DNA of 64,000 nucleotides from Nonomuraea muscovyensis (GCF_014207745.1 NZ_JACHJB010000002.1:2170001-2234000), one strand, 5' to 3'; positions 33,003-42,719 are shown, counted from the first letter of the stretch. Numbers and translations are program-made. The notes: generated from the letters alone by a model not told the origin.

Positions 33003-34079
33003 GTGAGTGCTGGTTCCATTGCGCTGGTCGTGATCGACAACGCCATCCCCATGTGGGACATGTACGAGCTGGGCATCGCCTCAGCGGTCTTCGGCGTGGC
33101 CCATAACGATCTCGCGAACCCTTGGTACGACCTGCGGTTGTGCGGGATGCGTCCAGGAATCTCCTCCCCCCGGCCAGGATTCGTGCTGAACGCGCCATAC
33201 GGATTGGACGAGTTGGAGAAGGTCGATACCGTGATCGTCCCGGCCGTGCCGGAGGAGTACGTGAGGGGCGACCGCGACCTTCCAGCGGAGTTGATCAGCG
33301 CGCTTCAGCGGGCCAGAGCCGCGGGGGCCCGCATGGTCTCGCTGTGCAACGGCGCGTTCGGGCTCGCTGCCGCGGGCCTCCTCGACGGCCGCCTCGCCAC
33401 CGCCCACTGGGAACACACTCATGTCTTGGCCGAGCGGTTTCCCAAGGTGAAGGTCGATGGCTCGGCGCTGTACGTCGACGACGGTGATGTGCTCACCAGT
33501 GCCGGCCTCAGCGGCGGCCTCGACCTGTGCCTGCACATTGTCCGTCGGGACCTCGGCGCGCAGGTGGCCAACCAACTGGCCCGGCGCCTGGTGGTTCCCG
33601 CCCATCGGCCGGGCGGTCAGGCCCAATTCGTGGAACGCGTCATCGCCGTGACCGACGACGGTATCGCGCCTGTGCTGCACTGGGCCTTGGAAAATCTCGA
33701 CCGTCCGCTCACCGTCGCCGACCTGGCCGCGCGCGCGGGAATGAGCGCGCGCAGTTTTCACCGGCACCTCCAGGCTTCAACCGGCATGAGCCCGATGAAG
33801 TGGCTGCTCCATCAGCGTCTCGCCCGCGCGCAAGTCCTGCTGGAGACCACCGACCTGCCCATCGACCACATCAGCGAGCGCAGCGGGTTGGGCACCGCCA
33901 ACAATCTCCGCCACCACTTCGCCCTGCATGTGGGAATCACACCCACCGAATACCGGCGAGCTTTCCCCGCTTCCAGATCCGGGACCACACACAGAGCGGC
34001 TGCGGGTCAACGCACAGGAGTTCAACCAGGACGTCCCGATCAATTTCGGCCAAGAGCGCATCGAGCAACCCGCGCGTGA
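33003..34079 (+). CDS. GlxA-type AraC regulator with DJ-1/PfpI domain
   Basis: A 358-aa regulator. The N-terminal DJ-1/PfpI-like domain (1-190) has the elbow SLCNGAFGLAAAGLLDGR with Cys and a later WEHTH. The C-terminal AraC domain (about 220-320) has two helix-turn-helix motifs (VADLAARAGMSARSFHRHL; LPIDHISERSGLGTANNLRHHF). The GTG start lies 6 nt after TAGGGT with no ribosome site, so it is probably leaderless. The last ~40 residues are low complexity. Target genes are not evident. Confidence 0.88.
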   Translation: MSAGSIALVVIDNAIPMWDMYELGIASAVFGVAHNDLANPWYDLRLCGMRPGISSPRPGFVLNAPYGLDELEKVDTVIVPAVPEEYVRGDRDLPAELISALQRARAAGARMVSLCNGAFGLAAAGLLDGRLATAHWEHTHVLAERFPKVKVDGSALYVDDGDVLTSAGLSGGLDLCLHIVRRDLGAQVANQLARRLVVPAHRPGGQAQFVERVIAVTDDGIAPVLHWALENLDRPLTVADLAARAGMSARSFHRHLQASTGMSPMKWLLHQRLARAQVLLETTDLPIDHISERSGLGTANNLRHHFALHVGITPTEYRRAFPASRSGTTHRAAAGQRTGVQPGRPDQFRPRAHRATRA

Positions 34080-34148
34080 GGGCACAAGGCATTGGCTCGA
34101 ACGTCACGAGATCAGGCAGTAGTACAGGGCCTCAAGATCACATCGGTG

Positions 34149-35153
34149 TCACGCCTGGAAGTGGTCCTTCGCCATGCGGCGCACCCGGTCCTCGTCGATC
34201 GTGTGGCCGAGGCCCGGCTGGGTCAGCGGGACGGCGATGACGCCGGCCACGGCGCCGACGATGGGGGTGACGATCTGGTTCTGGCGGGGTGGCTGGGTGA
34301 CGTCGCACGCCAGCGTGCAGCCCGGCAGGCTGGCCAGCGCGACCGTGGCCGCCCGGGCCAGGCCGGCGCCCTGGCCGCCCGCGCACTGGATGTCCCAGCC
34401 GGCCGCCGCGGCCCGGTCGTGGGCGCGGCGGGCCTCGGTGAGCGACGGGAACGCGGTGGGGCGCAGCAGCAGCACCCGGGCCGCCCGCAGCGTCAGGTAG
34501 TCGTCCAGCTCGGCCGTGGAGCGGACCTCGACCGCGACGGCGGCGGCGACCTGGTCCTGCAGGGTGGCGTGGGCGTCGACGTCGGTGACGGGGAAGGGGC
34601 GTTCGATGACCTCGATGCCGTAGGAGTCGAGCGCGACGAGCTGCCCGCCGTCGGTGTAGGAGCCATCGCCGTCGACGGCCAGGGTGAGCGCCGGGTAGGC
34701 CGCCCGGACGGCGCGCACCGGCTCGACGTCCCAGCCGGGACGGATGTCGAGCGTGACGTGGCCGTAGCCGGCGCACACCTGCTGGTTGACCCGGGTGACC
34801 AGGTGTTCGACCGACTTGTCGGGCTCCAGCCGGACAGTGGCCATCAGCGAGGTGCGGGTGCCGCCGACGGCGTGGGCCAGGGGGACGCCGCGCATCCTGG
34901 TCCACAGGTCCCAGCAGGCCATGTCGACCGCCGAGTCGGTGCCGGGGACGGCGTCGGGGTGCTCCCAGTCGACGCCGACGAGCAGCGCGCCGAGCGACTC
35001 CTCCAGCCGGGACCACGTCTTGGGCTGGGGGGCGAGGGCCTCGCCCCATCCGGTCATGCCGGCGTAGTCGGTGAGCTTGACGAGCAGGCTCTCCGAGCGC
35101 CTTCCGAATGGCAGGGCCACCCGGAAGACCTCCAGCTCACGCACACGCGGCAT
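34149..35153 (-). CDS. Enolase-superfamily (MenC/NAAAR-like) protein lacking catalytic lysines
   Basis: A 334-aa member of the muconate-lactonising/o-succinylbenzoate-synthase group. The fold is recognisable: GWGEAL, DMACWDLWTRMRGVPL, GYGHVTLDIRPGWDVEPVRAVR, ALTLAVDGDGSY, EVIERP. The KxK acid/base motif of NAAAR enzymes is T134-L-D136. The third metal ligand region is VEV rather than LDES, and the partner Lys of the KPG motif is Arg231. Asp161 and Glu184 remain. It is probably not a normal racemase or synthase. ATG 35153 follows GAGGGGG, and it lies 11 bp after an MFS gene, so it is likely in one operon. Confidence 0.75.
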   Translation of the reverse strand: MPRVRELEVFRVALPFGRRSESLLVKLTDYAGMTGWGEALAPQPKTWSRLEESLGALLVGVDWEHPDAVPGTDSAVDMACWDLWTRMRGVPLAHAVGGTRTSLMATVRLEPDKSVEHLVTRVNQQVCAGYGHVTLDIRPGWDVEPVRAVRAAYPALTLAVDGDGSYTDGGQLVALDSYGIEVIERPFPVTDVDAHATLQDQVAAAVAVEVRSTAELDDYLTLRAARVLLLRPTAFPSLTEARRAHDRAAAAGWDIQCAGGQGAGLARAATVALASLPGCTLACDVTQPPRQNQIVTPIVGAVAGVIAVPLTQPGLGHTIDEDRVRRMAKDHFQA

Positions 35154-35164
35154 TTATCCCCCTC

Positions 35165-36547
35165 TTATGACGCGGTTCCCTCCATAGTGCCCGCCTTCGC
35201 GGACCGCGCAAAACGAGGGGCCACGAGCACCGCCAGCACGGCCAGCACGAACGTGCAGGCCAGACCGGCCAGGTACGAGCCGCCGGCGGCGGTGAACACG
35301 GCCCCGGACAGGGCCACGGCGACCACGGTGAAGACGGACTCGCCGACGCCCATGGCGGCGGTGTTCGCGCCCTCCTCCCCGGCCTTGGACATCTCCAGCA
35401 CCAGCACCGACACGGTCGGGTGCAGGGCGCCGATGCCGAGCCCGGCGATGGCCATGGCGACGTGGGCGACGACGAGCGGCACCGCGTCGACGAGGACGAG
35501 CGAGACCAGCGCGATGCCGATCGCGATCATGATAGCCCCACCCCGGATGGCCGTGAGGTGGCTGATCGCGCCACGGCCCTTGATCCACGATCCGGTGGAC
35601 CAGCCAAGCGCGCCGACGGTCAGCACGATGCCCGCACCGGTCGCGCTGAGCCCGCGCTCGTTGATCAGCATGAGCGGGATGAGCACCTCGGCGGCCATGA
35701 GCGAGCCGTAGGCCAGGCCGCGCAGCACGGGGGCGCTCGGCAGGCCGCGGGCGGCCCGCAGCGACCCGGCGGGCAGCAGCTTCGGCAGCGCCACGGCGAG
35801 CAGCACGACCCCGGCGGCGAGCAGCGGCAGGCCGGCCAGCTTGAGCGCGCTGCCGTACTGGATGAGCGCGGCGGCGACGGCGGTCAGCGTGGCCCAGACG
35901 AGCTTGCGGCCGAGGCCCGGAGCGGGCTCGGCGATGCCGCCGCGCAGCGCGTGGCCGGCGATGCCGCGCCACAGCAGCAGCGCCGCCGGCACGACGATGA
36001 GGGAGACGCCGAGGAAGACCCACCGCCAGTCGGCGTTCTGCACGACGAGGCCGGTGATGGCCGGCCCGACCATGGACGGCACCACCCACGCGGCCGAGAA
36101 CAGGGCGAACACCTTGGGGTGCGCAGCCGCCGGGTAGACCCGGGCGACGAGCACGTACAGCGAGACCTGGATCAGGCCCGCGCCGAGCCCCTGGACGAAC
36201 CGGCCGGCGACGAACGCCTCCATGCTCTGCGCGAACCCCGCCACCAGCAGCCCGGCCACGAAGGTCGCCACGCCCGCGGCGAGCGGCGTCACGGGGCCCT
36301 TCACGTCGCCCCAGCGCCCGCCGAGCACCGTGGCGATGACGCTGGCCGCCAGGGTGGCGCTGAAGGCCAGGTTGTACAGGTCCATGCCGTCGAGGTCGCG
36401 GGCGACGACGGGCATCGCCGTGGCCACCGCCATCGCCTCGAACGCCACCAACATGATCAACGCGACCAGCCCGACGCTGATCGACCGGTATCCGGGGGAT
36501 CCCACACCCGGGGCGGGGGTCTCGACGGCTTCAACAGTGGATGTCAT
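35165..36547 (-). CDS. MFS transporter
   Basis: A 460-aa exporter-type MFS protein with about 14 hydrophobic segments. It has VARDLDGMDLYNLAFSATLAASVIA, motif A as GGRWGDVKGPVTPLA, and FVQGLGAGLIQVSLYVLVARVYP with AWVVPSMVGPAITG. ATG 36547 lies 7 nt after a TAGCGT -10 box with no ribosome site (leaderless). It heads the operon with the enolase-family protein, so it may export a product or analogue handled by it. Confidence 0.85.
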   Translation of the reverse strand: MTSTVEAVETPAPGVGSPGYRSISVGLVALIMLVAFEAMAVATAMPVVARDLDGMDLYNLAFSATLAASVIATVLGGRWGDVKGPVTPLAAGVATFVAGLLVAGFAQSMEAFVAGRFVQGLGAGLIQVSLYVLVARVYPAAAHPKVFALFSAAWVVPSMVGPAITGLVVQNADWRWVFLGVSLIVVPAALLLWRGIAGHALRGGIAEPAPGLGRKLVWATLTAVAAALIQYGSALKLAGLPLLAAGVVLLAVALPKLLPAGSLRAARGLPSAPVLRGLAYGSLMAAEVLIPLMLINERGLSATGAGIVLTVGALGWSTGSWIKGRGAISHLTAIRGGAIMIAIGIALVSLVLVDAVPLVVAHVAMAIAGLGIGALHPTVSVLVLEMSKAGEEGANTAAMGVGESVFTVVAVALSGAVFTAAGGSYLAGLACTFVLAVLAVLVAPRFARSAKAGTMEGTAS

Positions 36548-36633
36548 ACGGGCGACGCTAGAGCCGCACCCGGCCGTGGCACATCGGGCGGACGCCCTAG
36601 GCAATTGGGCCTAGAAGGGTCCTGCCCGCCGGT

Positions 36634-37377
36634 CTAGGGTTTCGCGGCGGCGTCCGGCATGCGGGCCGCGAGTCCCGCGAGCAGGAGGTCCAGGCCGTAC
36701 CGGAAGCGCGCCTCGCCGCCGTCGGCGATCAGCGCGTCGACGTGGCGGCTGATGTACGGGAAGCGCTCAGGCGGCAGCGAGCGGAAGTAGTCGGCCACCT
36801 GCGAGACGTAGTGGCGGAAGTACTCCTCCGTGCCGGACTGCTCGGCGGCCCGCATCCTGGCGTAGTGCAGGGAGCCCTCGAAGGCGTCGCCGCTGATGTA
36901 GAGGGTGAGCCGGTCGAGGGCCAGCGACGCCTCGCGGGGCGGCATGCCCGCCTCGACGAGCAAGCCGAACACGTACTCGGCGAGCCGGACGGCGTTGGGC
37001 CCGGTGGGGATGCCGGCCAGGGCCGCCCTCGCCACGTCGGCGTGGCGGGCCAGGACCCGGTGCGTCTCCTCGGCGTAGGCGCGAAGCTGCTCCCGCCAGC
37101 GGGCCGGGTCGGGCGCGGGCAGCCGGATCTCGCCGAGCACCCGGTCGTAGATGAGCTCCAGCAACTCCTCCTTGCCGGACACGTGCGCGTACAGCGAGGC
37201 GGGGCCGGTGCCGAGCTCCTGCGCCACCCGCCGCATGCTCAGCCCGTCGAGCCCCTCGGCGTCGAGGACGGCGAGGCCCGTCTCGACGATCAGCTCCTGG
37301 CTGAGCTGCGGTCTCGGCTGCGCCTTCCGCCGGGGGGTGCGCCACGGCGGGGCCGGTACGTCAGCGTCGCTTGCCAT
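36634..37377 (-). CDS. TetR-family repressor (TetR_C type)
   Basis: A 247-aa TetR regulator. The helix-turn-helix is LAVLDAEGLDGLSMRRVAQE with LGTGPASLYAHVSGKEELLE, and the C-terminal domain resembles that of tetracycline repressor TetR_C. The ATG 37377 lies 6 nt after TACAGT, so it is probably leaderless. It is divergent from a DHA2 exporter with near-palindromic operators between them. Confidence 0.9.
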   Translation of the reverse strand: MASDADVPAPPWRTPRRKAQPRPQLSQELIVETGLAVLDAEGLDGLSMRRVAQELGTGPASLYAHVSGKEELLELIYDRVLGEIRLPAPDPARWREQLRAYAEETHRVLARHADVARAALAGIPTGPNAVRLAEYVFGLLVEAGMPPREASLALDRLTLYISGDAFEGSLHYARMRAAEQSGTEEYFRHYVSQVADYFRSLPPERFPYISRHVDALIADGGEARFRYGLDLLLAGLAARMPDAAAKP

Positions 37378-37445
37378 ACGAACACTGTACTTGACACGAA
37401 CACTGTTCGTCACTAGAACAGTGTCCGCCAACGAACGGTGTTCGT
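37378..37445 (+). promoter_or_regulatory. Exporter promoter and repeated TetR operators
   Basis: ACGAACACTGTTCGT (37396-37410) and ACGAACGGTGTTCGT (37431-37445) are near-perfect 15-bp palindromes. Half copies ACGAACACTGT (37378-37388) and AGAACAGTGT (37416-37425) also occur. The first palindrome sits in the 17-bp spacer between TTGACA (37391-37396) and TAGAAC (37414-37419), the exporter promoter. The 37378 copy overlaps the -10 of the TetR gene. Confidence 0.85.
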
Positions 37446-37477
37446 AAGTCGAACGACGTTTCTGAAGGAGTGACCGC

Positions 37478-38920
37478 ATGACCACCGTCACCGCCCCGGC
37501 GGCGACCCACCAGCCGTACCGCCGGCGCTGGGCCGCCCTCGCCGTGATCCTCGCCGCCGAGGTCATGGACTTACTCGACGCGCTCGTCACCACCATCGCG
37601 GCGCCGTCCATCCGGGAGGACCTGGGCGGCTCGGCGAGCCTGGTGCAGTGGCTGGGCGCCGGCTACACGCTGGCCATGGCCGTCGGCCTGATCACCGGCG
37701 GCCGGCTCGGCGACCTGTTCGGCCGCAGGCGCATGTTCGTCCTCGGGGCGTTCGGCTTCACCGCGACGTCCCTGCTGTGCGGCCTGGCCGCCGGCCCCGA
37801 GATGCTCGTCGCCGGCCGGGTGCTGCAGGGCCTGTTCGGGGCCGTGATGATCCCGCAGGGGCTCGGCCTGATCAGGGAGATGTTCCCGCCCGAGGAGATC
37901 GGCAAGGCGTTCGGCCTGTTCGGGCCGGTCATCGCGACCTCGTCGGTGGGCGGGCCGATCCTGGCCGGCTGGCTGGTCGACGCCGACCTGTTCGGCACCG
38001 GCTGGCGCATGATCTTCCTGATCAACCTGCCGGTGGGGCTGGCCGCCGCCGTGGCCGGCATGCGGCTGCTGCCGGAGCTGCGGCTGTCGAACGCCACCCG
38101 GCTCGACCTGGTCGGCGTGCTGCTGGTGTCCGTTGCCGGGTTCCTGCTCGTCTTCCCGCTCATCCAGGGGCAGGAGCTGGGCTGGCCCGCCTGGACGTTC
38201 GCGTCGATGGTGGCCTCGCTCGCGGTGTTCGCCGCGTTCGGCGCCCACGAGTCGCGCCGGGCCCGTTCCGGCAAGGACCCGCTGGTCACGCCGAGCCTGT
38301 TCCGCAAGCGGGCGTTCACCGGCGGCCTGGTGGCCGGGCTCGCGTTCTTCTCGGGGCTGATCGGGCTGAGCCTGGTCTTCACCCTCTACACCCAGGTGGG
38401 CCTCGGCTTCAGCCCGCTCAAGGCCGGTCTCACCGGCCTGCCCCAGGCCGTCGGGGGCGTCATCGGGTTCGGGCTGGCCATGTCGGGGCTGCAGGAGAAG
38501 CTCGGGCGCGGCCTGCTGCAGATCGGCACCGGCGTCATGGCCCTCGGCGCCGGGGTGCTCGGCCTGACCATCCACCTGGCCGGTCTCGACGTCGGCCCCT
38601 GGCAGCTCGCCCCCGGCCTGGCACTGGTCGGCATCGGGATGGGGCTGACGATGGCGCCGTTCTTCGACATCGTGCTGGCCGGGGTCGACGAGCACGAGTC
38701 GGGCTCCGCCTCCGGCACGCTGACCGCGATCCAGCAGCTCGGTGCGGCCCTAGGCACCGCCATGCTGGGCACGCTCCTGTTCGACCTGCTCGCGCGCCGG
38801 TGGAGCTTCGGCTCGGCCATGCAGGTGACGGTCTGGGTCGAGATCGGGCTGCTGGCCCTCACGTTCGCGCTGTCGTTCCTGCTCCCGCGCCGCGCCCGGC
38901 CCGACCCGTCCGGCCACTGA
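37478..38920 (+). CDS. MFS drug exporter, DHA2 type, TetR-controlled
   Basis: A 480-aa multidrug exporter. Features: VMDLLDALVTTIAAPSIRED in the first helix, LGAGYTLAMAVGLITGGRLGDLFGRRRMF as motif A, and VGGPILAGWLVDADLFGTGWR as motif C with periplasmic loop. About 14 membrane segments. GAAGGAG precedes ATG 37478 at good spacing. Regulated by the divergent TetR through the palindromes in its promoter. Confidence 0.92.
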   Translation: MTTVTAPAATHQPYRRRWAALAVILAAEVMDLLDALVTTIAAPSIREDLGGSASLVQWLGAGYTLAMAVGLITGGRLGDLFGRRRMFVLGAFGFTATSLLCGLAAGPEMLVAGRVLQGLFGAVMIPQGLGLIREMFPPEEIGKAFGLFGPVIATSSVGGPILAGWLVDADLFGTGWRMIFLINLPVGLAAAVAGMRLLPELRLSNATRLDLVGVLLVSVAGFLLVFPLIQGQELGWPAWTFASMVASLAVFAAFGAHESRRARSGKDPLVTPSLFRKRAFTGGLVAGLAFFSGLIGLSLVFTLYTQVGLGFSPLKAGLTGLPQAVGGVIGFGLAMSGLQEKLGRGLLQIGTGVMALGAGVLGLTIHLAGLDVGPWQLAPGLALVGIGMGLTMAPFFDIVLAGVDEHESGSASGTLTAIQQLGAALGTAMLGTLLFDLLARRWSFGSAMQVTVWVEIGLLALTFALSFLLPRRARPDPSGH

Positions 38921-39015
38921 CCGGGTGCGCGGGTGGCGTGGCGGATCGGGACGCATGGCCGATCGGATGATGTGACGGTTTCGGATGGTGTGGTGGTTGC
39001 GGATGGTGCGGACGC

Positions 39016-40149
39016 TCAGGTGGTGTGGCGTTCGACCCAGCGGGTGATGTCGCGCCGCTCGATCGCGGCGGCCATCAGGTCGGGGAACGCGTCGGGGGTG
39101 CACGCGAACGCGGGCACCCCCATCGCGGCCAGCGCGGCGGCGTTGTCGTGGTCGTACGACGGCGCCCCCTCGTCCGACAGAGCCAGCAGCACGATCACCT
39201 GGACGCCCGCCTGGGTCAGCGCCGCCACCCGGCGCAGCATCTCCTCACGCACCCCGCCCTCGAACAGGTCGCTGATCAGGATGAGGATCGAACCGGCCGG
39301 CCGGGTGATCAGGCCCTGCGCGTACGCGAGGGCCCGGTTGATGTCGGTCCCGCCACCGAGCTGGGTGCCGAACAGCAGCTCCACCGGGTCGCGCAGCCGG
39401 TCGGTCAGGTCCGCCACGGCCGTGTCGAACGCGACGAGCGAGGTCCTGAGAGACCGCATCGAGGCCAGCGCCGCCCCGAACACCCCCGCGTACACCACCG
39501 AGGCCGCCATCGAACCGCTCTGGTCGACGCACAGCACCACCTCACGCCGCACCGCCCGTTCCCTACGGGCGTAGCCGACCAGCCGCGACGGCACCACAGT
39601 CGCCCGTTCGGGCAGGTAGTGACGCAGGTTGGCCCTGATCGTGCGGTCCCAGTCGATGTCGGCCGCCCGCTTCGGCCGGCGGGTCCTGGCCGAACGGTCG
39701 AGCGCGCCGGCGACGGCGGCCCGTGTCCTGCCGGCGAGCCTGCGTTCGAGCCCGTCGACGACCGAGCGCACCACCGCCCTCGCCGACTCGCGCGCCCGGT
39801 CGGGCAGCACCCGGTTGAGCGTGAGCAGCGTGCCGACCAGGTGCACGTCGGGCTCCACGGCCTCCAGCATCTCGGGTTCGAGCAGCAGCCTGGTGAGGTC
39901 GAGGCGGTCGATCGCGTCGCGCTGCATGACCTGCACGACGGTGGACGGGAAGCAGCCCCGGATGTCGCCCAGCCACCGCGCCACCTTGGGCGCCGACGCC
40001 CCGAGCCCGCCCTCCCGGTCGTAGACGGCGGCCAGCGCCCCGTCGGCGCGCGCATCGGCGCCGCTCAGCCCCACGCCGGTGCCGTCGGCCGCACCTCCGC
40101 CCAGCACCAGCCGCCACCTGCGCAGCCGCTCATCGCTGTCCTGATCCAC
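39016..40149 (-). CDS. VWA-domain protein of a MoxR-VWA operon (YehP-like)
   Basis: A 377-aa cytoplasmic protein. The C-terminal half is a von Willebrand A domain with MIDAS motif DQSGS (209-213), a GGGTDINRAL motif for the third metal ligand, and ILILISDLFEGG. The N-terminal half is helical and typical of the YehP group. GTG 40149 (VDQDSDERL) is chosen because GGGAGGGG lies about 8 nt upstream. It is the last gene of the five-gene operon and likely the substrate or adaptor partner of the MoxR ATPase. Confidence 0.85.
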   Translation of the reverse strand: MDQDSDERLRRWRLVLGGGAADGTGVGLSGADARADGALAAVYDREGGLGASAPKVARWLGDIRGCFPSTVVQVMQRDAIDRLDLTRLLLEPEMLEAVEPDVHLVGTLLTLNRVLPDRARESARAVVRSVVDGLERRLAGRTRAAVAGALDRSARTRRPKRAADIDWDRTIRANLRHYLPERATVVPSRLVGYARRERAVRREVVLCVDQSGSMAASVVYAGVFGAALASMRSLRTSLVAFDTAVADLTDRLRDPVELLFGTQLGGGTDINRALAYAQGLITRPAGSILILISDLFEGGVREEMLRRVAALTQAGVQVIVLLALSDEGAPSYDHDNAAALAAMGVPAFACTPDAFPDLMAAAIERRDITRWVERHTT

Positions 40150-40300
40150 AAGCCCACCCCTCCCACGACCGGCGCATCTCCGAGCACCACGAGCCGGCGC
40201 TCCTGGACCGCGTCCCTTCTCCCACCGCTGCGCCGACCCGCCCTGCCCGGCACACCCCGCCCCACCCGCCCTGCCCGGCACACCCTGCCCGGCACGCCGC

Positions 40301-42613
40301 TCACCCATCCGCGCGGCCCCGGTCCCGGCCGAGGATCGCGAGCACGGTGCCGACGGCCGCCGCCGCCCGGCGCTCGTCCACGTCGGGTCCTTCGTCCCGC
40401 CGGCCGTGCGGCCCGGCCGCGCGCACGCGCTCGCCGATGGCCCTGCGTTCCGGTGCGGCGAAGCCGCCGAACGTCCGGCGGAGCAACGGCAACACCTCGG
40501 TGAACCGGTCGGCCGGCAGCCCTGTCAGCCAGCCGTCGACCAGGCCGAGCAGCCGGGAGTCGTGCACGAGCAGCAGCCCGCCGCCCGTGAGGAACCCCTC
40601 CACCCACGCCGCCGCCCTGGCCGGCGGATGGCCGGGCGACATCGCCCTCGACATCCGCGCGGACACGTCGCCGAGCTCGCCCGCGTCGAACAGGATCCGC
40701 GTCAGCCGCCCCTCGATCAGCCCGTGCAACCCGGGCCGGTCGCACAACCCCCGCAGCGTCTCCAGCCACCTCCCTCTGGCGGTCGTCCCCGAGGCGGGAA
40801 TCACCTCCGAGTCAGGAATCACCCCCGAGGCGGGGGTCCCCCCGGAGGCGGGGGTCCCCCCGGAGGCGGGAGTCGTTCGCGACTCGGCGGAGTCCTGGCG
40901 ACGGGCGAGAGGGGCGGGCGGGTCGTCCAGGAGGGCGATCGCCGTGTGGACGGCGTCCACGCGGGCGAGCAGCCCGGCCGCCGCGGCGTCGTCGAGGCCC
41001 GTCACCGCGACCGGGAGCCCGACGCAGATCCGGTCGAGCATCGACCGCACGATCACCGCCAGCCCCTGCTCGGAGGTGCCGCGCACGTCGCCGTAGCGGT
41101 GGGCGCGGACCATCGCCGGCAACGCCGCCATCAGGTGGGTGACGTCCGTGGCGACGGCAGCCTTGGCCGACAGCGCCGCCAGCACGTCCGGCAGCGCCTC
41201 CGGCAGCTCGGCCAGCAGGCACCGCTCGACCAGCGCCGTCAGGTCGGCCAGCGTGACGGGCGCGGCGGCGGCCAGGTCGCGGGCGCGCCGCGCGGCGGCG
41301 CCCGCCACCGTGACGCCCAGCGCGGCGGCCTCGATGAGCGCGAGGTCGTACTCGGGCCGCCAGCGCAGCGTCCACGTCTCCCTGAACGTGCCCGTGCCGC
41401 GCGACTCGCCCGGCGTGCCCCAGTCGGCGCCGAGCAGCCGCAGGCGGTGGAGCAGATGGCTGCGTTCGAGGTCGAGCGGCTTGCGCAGGTCGAGGGTCAG
41501 CTCCCGGTCGAGCGCCTCCGGTCCGAGCCTGAGCCGGCGCTGCCGTTCGCGCAGGTCGCGCTGGAGGGGCACCATGGGCGTGCCGTCGGTCACCCGTCCG
41601 AGCCGGTCGCCGACGACCATGCGGCCGTGGATCAGCTCGACCAGCACGTCGTCGCCCTCGCACAGCACGGCCCTGACGGCGTCGGTCACCTCGCCGAGCC
41701 CGGCCAGCGGGCGGCCGCGCAGTGTCGCCAGGCTGTGCGCGAGCCGTGCCGCCTCGATGACGTGCGCGGGCGAGACGGCCAGCCCCTCGTCGCGCAGCAG
41801 CGCGGCCGCGCCGGCCAGCCATCGTTCGACGGGCCGGTCGGGGACGGTGAACAGGTGGTGGTACCAGCCGGGCGCGCCGATGCCGGCGCCGTAGCCGCTC
41901 CACCAGGAGAGCCGCTCGTACGTCCACGGGACCCAGGTCAGCTCGGCCCGCACCCTGGGCAGACCGCGCAGGAGCGCGTCGTCCGCCCTGGCGGGTGGCG
42001 GCGGCCCGGTCAGCGCCGGCACGTGCCAGGCGCCGCAGACGACCGCGATCCGCTCGTGGCCCTGCCGGAGCGCGGCGCGCAGGGTCTTGCGCATGTACGC
42101 CTCGCGCCGCGCCTCACGCTCGTCCGGCGTGTGTCCCTCCCGCACGGCGGCCATGGCCTCGGCGATCACCTCGAACGGCGTGTCGCCCCGGTGCTCGACG
42201 ACGTCCTCCCACCAGCGTTCGGGGTCGTCGTAGCCGCCGGCGACGGCCAGGGCGGCGACGGGGTCGAGGCGAGCCTCCTCGGGCCGGGTCCGGGCCTCCT
42301 CCGCGAGGGAGTGGGCGGCGGGCAGGTCGCAGAAGCGCACGGGGACGCCGTGGGCGACGCCGTACAGGATGGCCTGCCACTCCGGCGAGAACCCGGCGAA
42401 CGGCCAGAACGCCGCGCTCGACGGGCTGCCGGGCACGTGCGCGAGCAGCGCGACCGGCGGCTCCAGGTCGGCGGCGAGCCCCACCAGCCCGTCGGCCTCC
42501 GGCGGGCCCTCCACGAGGATCACGTCGGGACGCAGGCGCCGCAACTCCTCCCGCACGGCCCGCGCCGACCCGGGCCCGTGGTGCCGCACCCCCAGCACGG
42601 ACACGCCGCTCAC
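40301..42613 (-). CDS. DUF5682 family protein (YehM-like)
   Basis: A 770-aa protein of the DUF5682 family. The N-terminal ~280 residues resemble TraB/EreA-type folds: VRHHGPGSARAVREELRRL, DVILVEGPPEADGL, WQAILYGVAHGVPVRFCDLP, RIAVVCGAWHVPAL. The rest is helical and uncharacterised. A linker near residue 590 holds a repeated TPASGG motif. The GTG 42613 start follows GGGGGTG. Members are almost always beside MoxR ATPase and VWA genes, as here. The biochemical role is unknown. Confidence 0.85.
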   Translation of the reverse strand: MSGVSVLGVRHHGPGSARAVREELRRLRPDVILVEGPPEADGLVGLAADLEPPVALLAHVPGSPSSAAFWPFAGFSPEWQAILYGVAHGVPVRFCDLPAAHSLAEEARTRPEEARLDPVAALAVAGGYDDPERWWEDVVEHRGDTPFEVIAEAMAAVREGHTPDEREARREAYMRKTLRAALRQGHERIAVVCGAWHVPALTGPPPPARADDALLRGLPRVRAELTWVPWTYERLSWWSGYGAGIGAPGWYHHLFTVPDRPVERWLAGAAALLRDEGLAVSPAHVIEAARLAHSLATLRGRPLAGLGEVTDAVRAVLCEGDDVLVELIHGRMVVGDRLGRVTDGTPMVPLQRDLRERQRRLRLGPEALDRELTLDLRKPLDLERSHLLHRLRLLGADWGTPGESRGTGTFRETWTLRWRPEYDLALIEAAALGVTVAGAAARRARDLAAAAPVTLADLTALVERCLLAELPEALPDVLAALSAKAAVATDVTHLMAALPAMVRAHRYGDVRGTSEQGLAVIVRSMLDRICVGLPVAVTGLDDAAAAGLLARVDAVHTAIALLDDPPAPLARRQDSAESRTTPASGGTPASGGTPASGVIPDSEVIPASGTTARGRWLETLRGLCDRPGLHGLIEGRLTRILFDAGELGDVSARMSRAMSPGHPPARAAAWVEGFLTGGGLLLVHDSRLLGLVDGWLTGLPADRFTEVLPLLRRTFGGFAAPERRAIGERVRAAGPHGRRDEGPDVDERRAAAAVGTVLAILGRDRGRADG
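40795..40870 (-). repeat. Tandem repeat inside the DUF5682 gene
   Basis: Short GC units (CCCCCGAGGCGGGGGT, GGAGGCGGGGGTCCCCCC and variants) are repeated in frame and encode TPASGG TPASGG TPASGV-type peptides. This looks like a flexible, expandable linker. Confidence 0.8.
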
Positions 42614-42719
42614 GACACCCCCACCCCCTGCCGGCGCACGACCGTCCCGCGCTCCCCCGCACCCTCACGGCCCTCGTGACCGGCCGCTCCAGCCGAGCGT
42701 GCACGGCCGTCGCCCGCCC

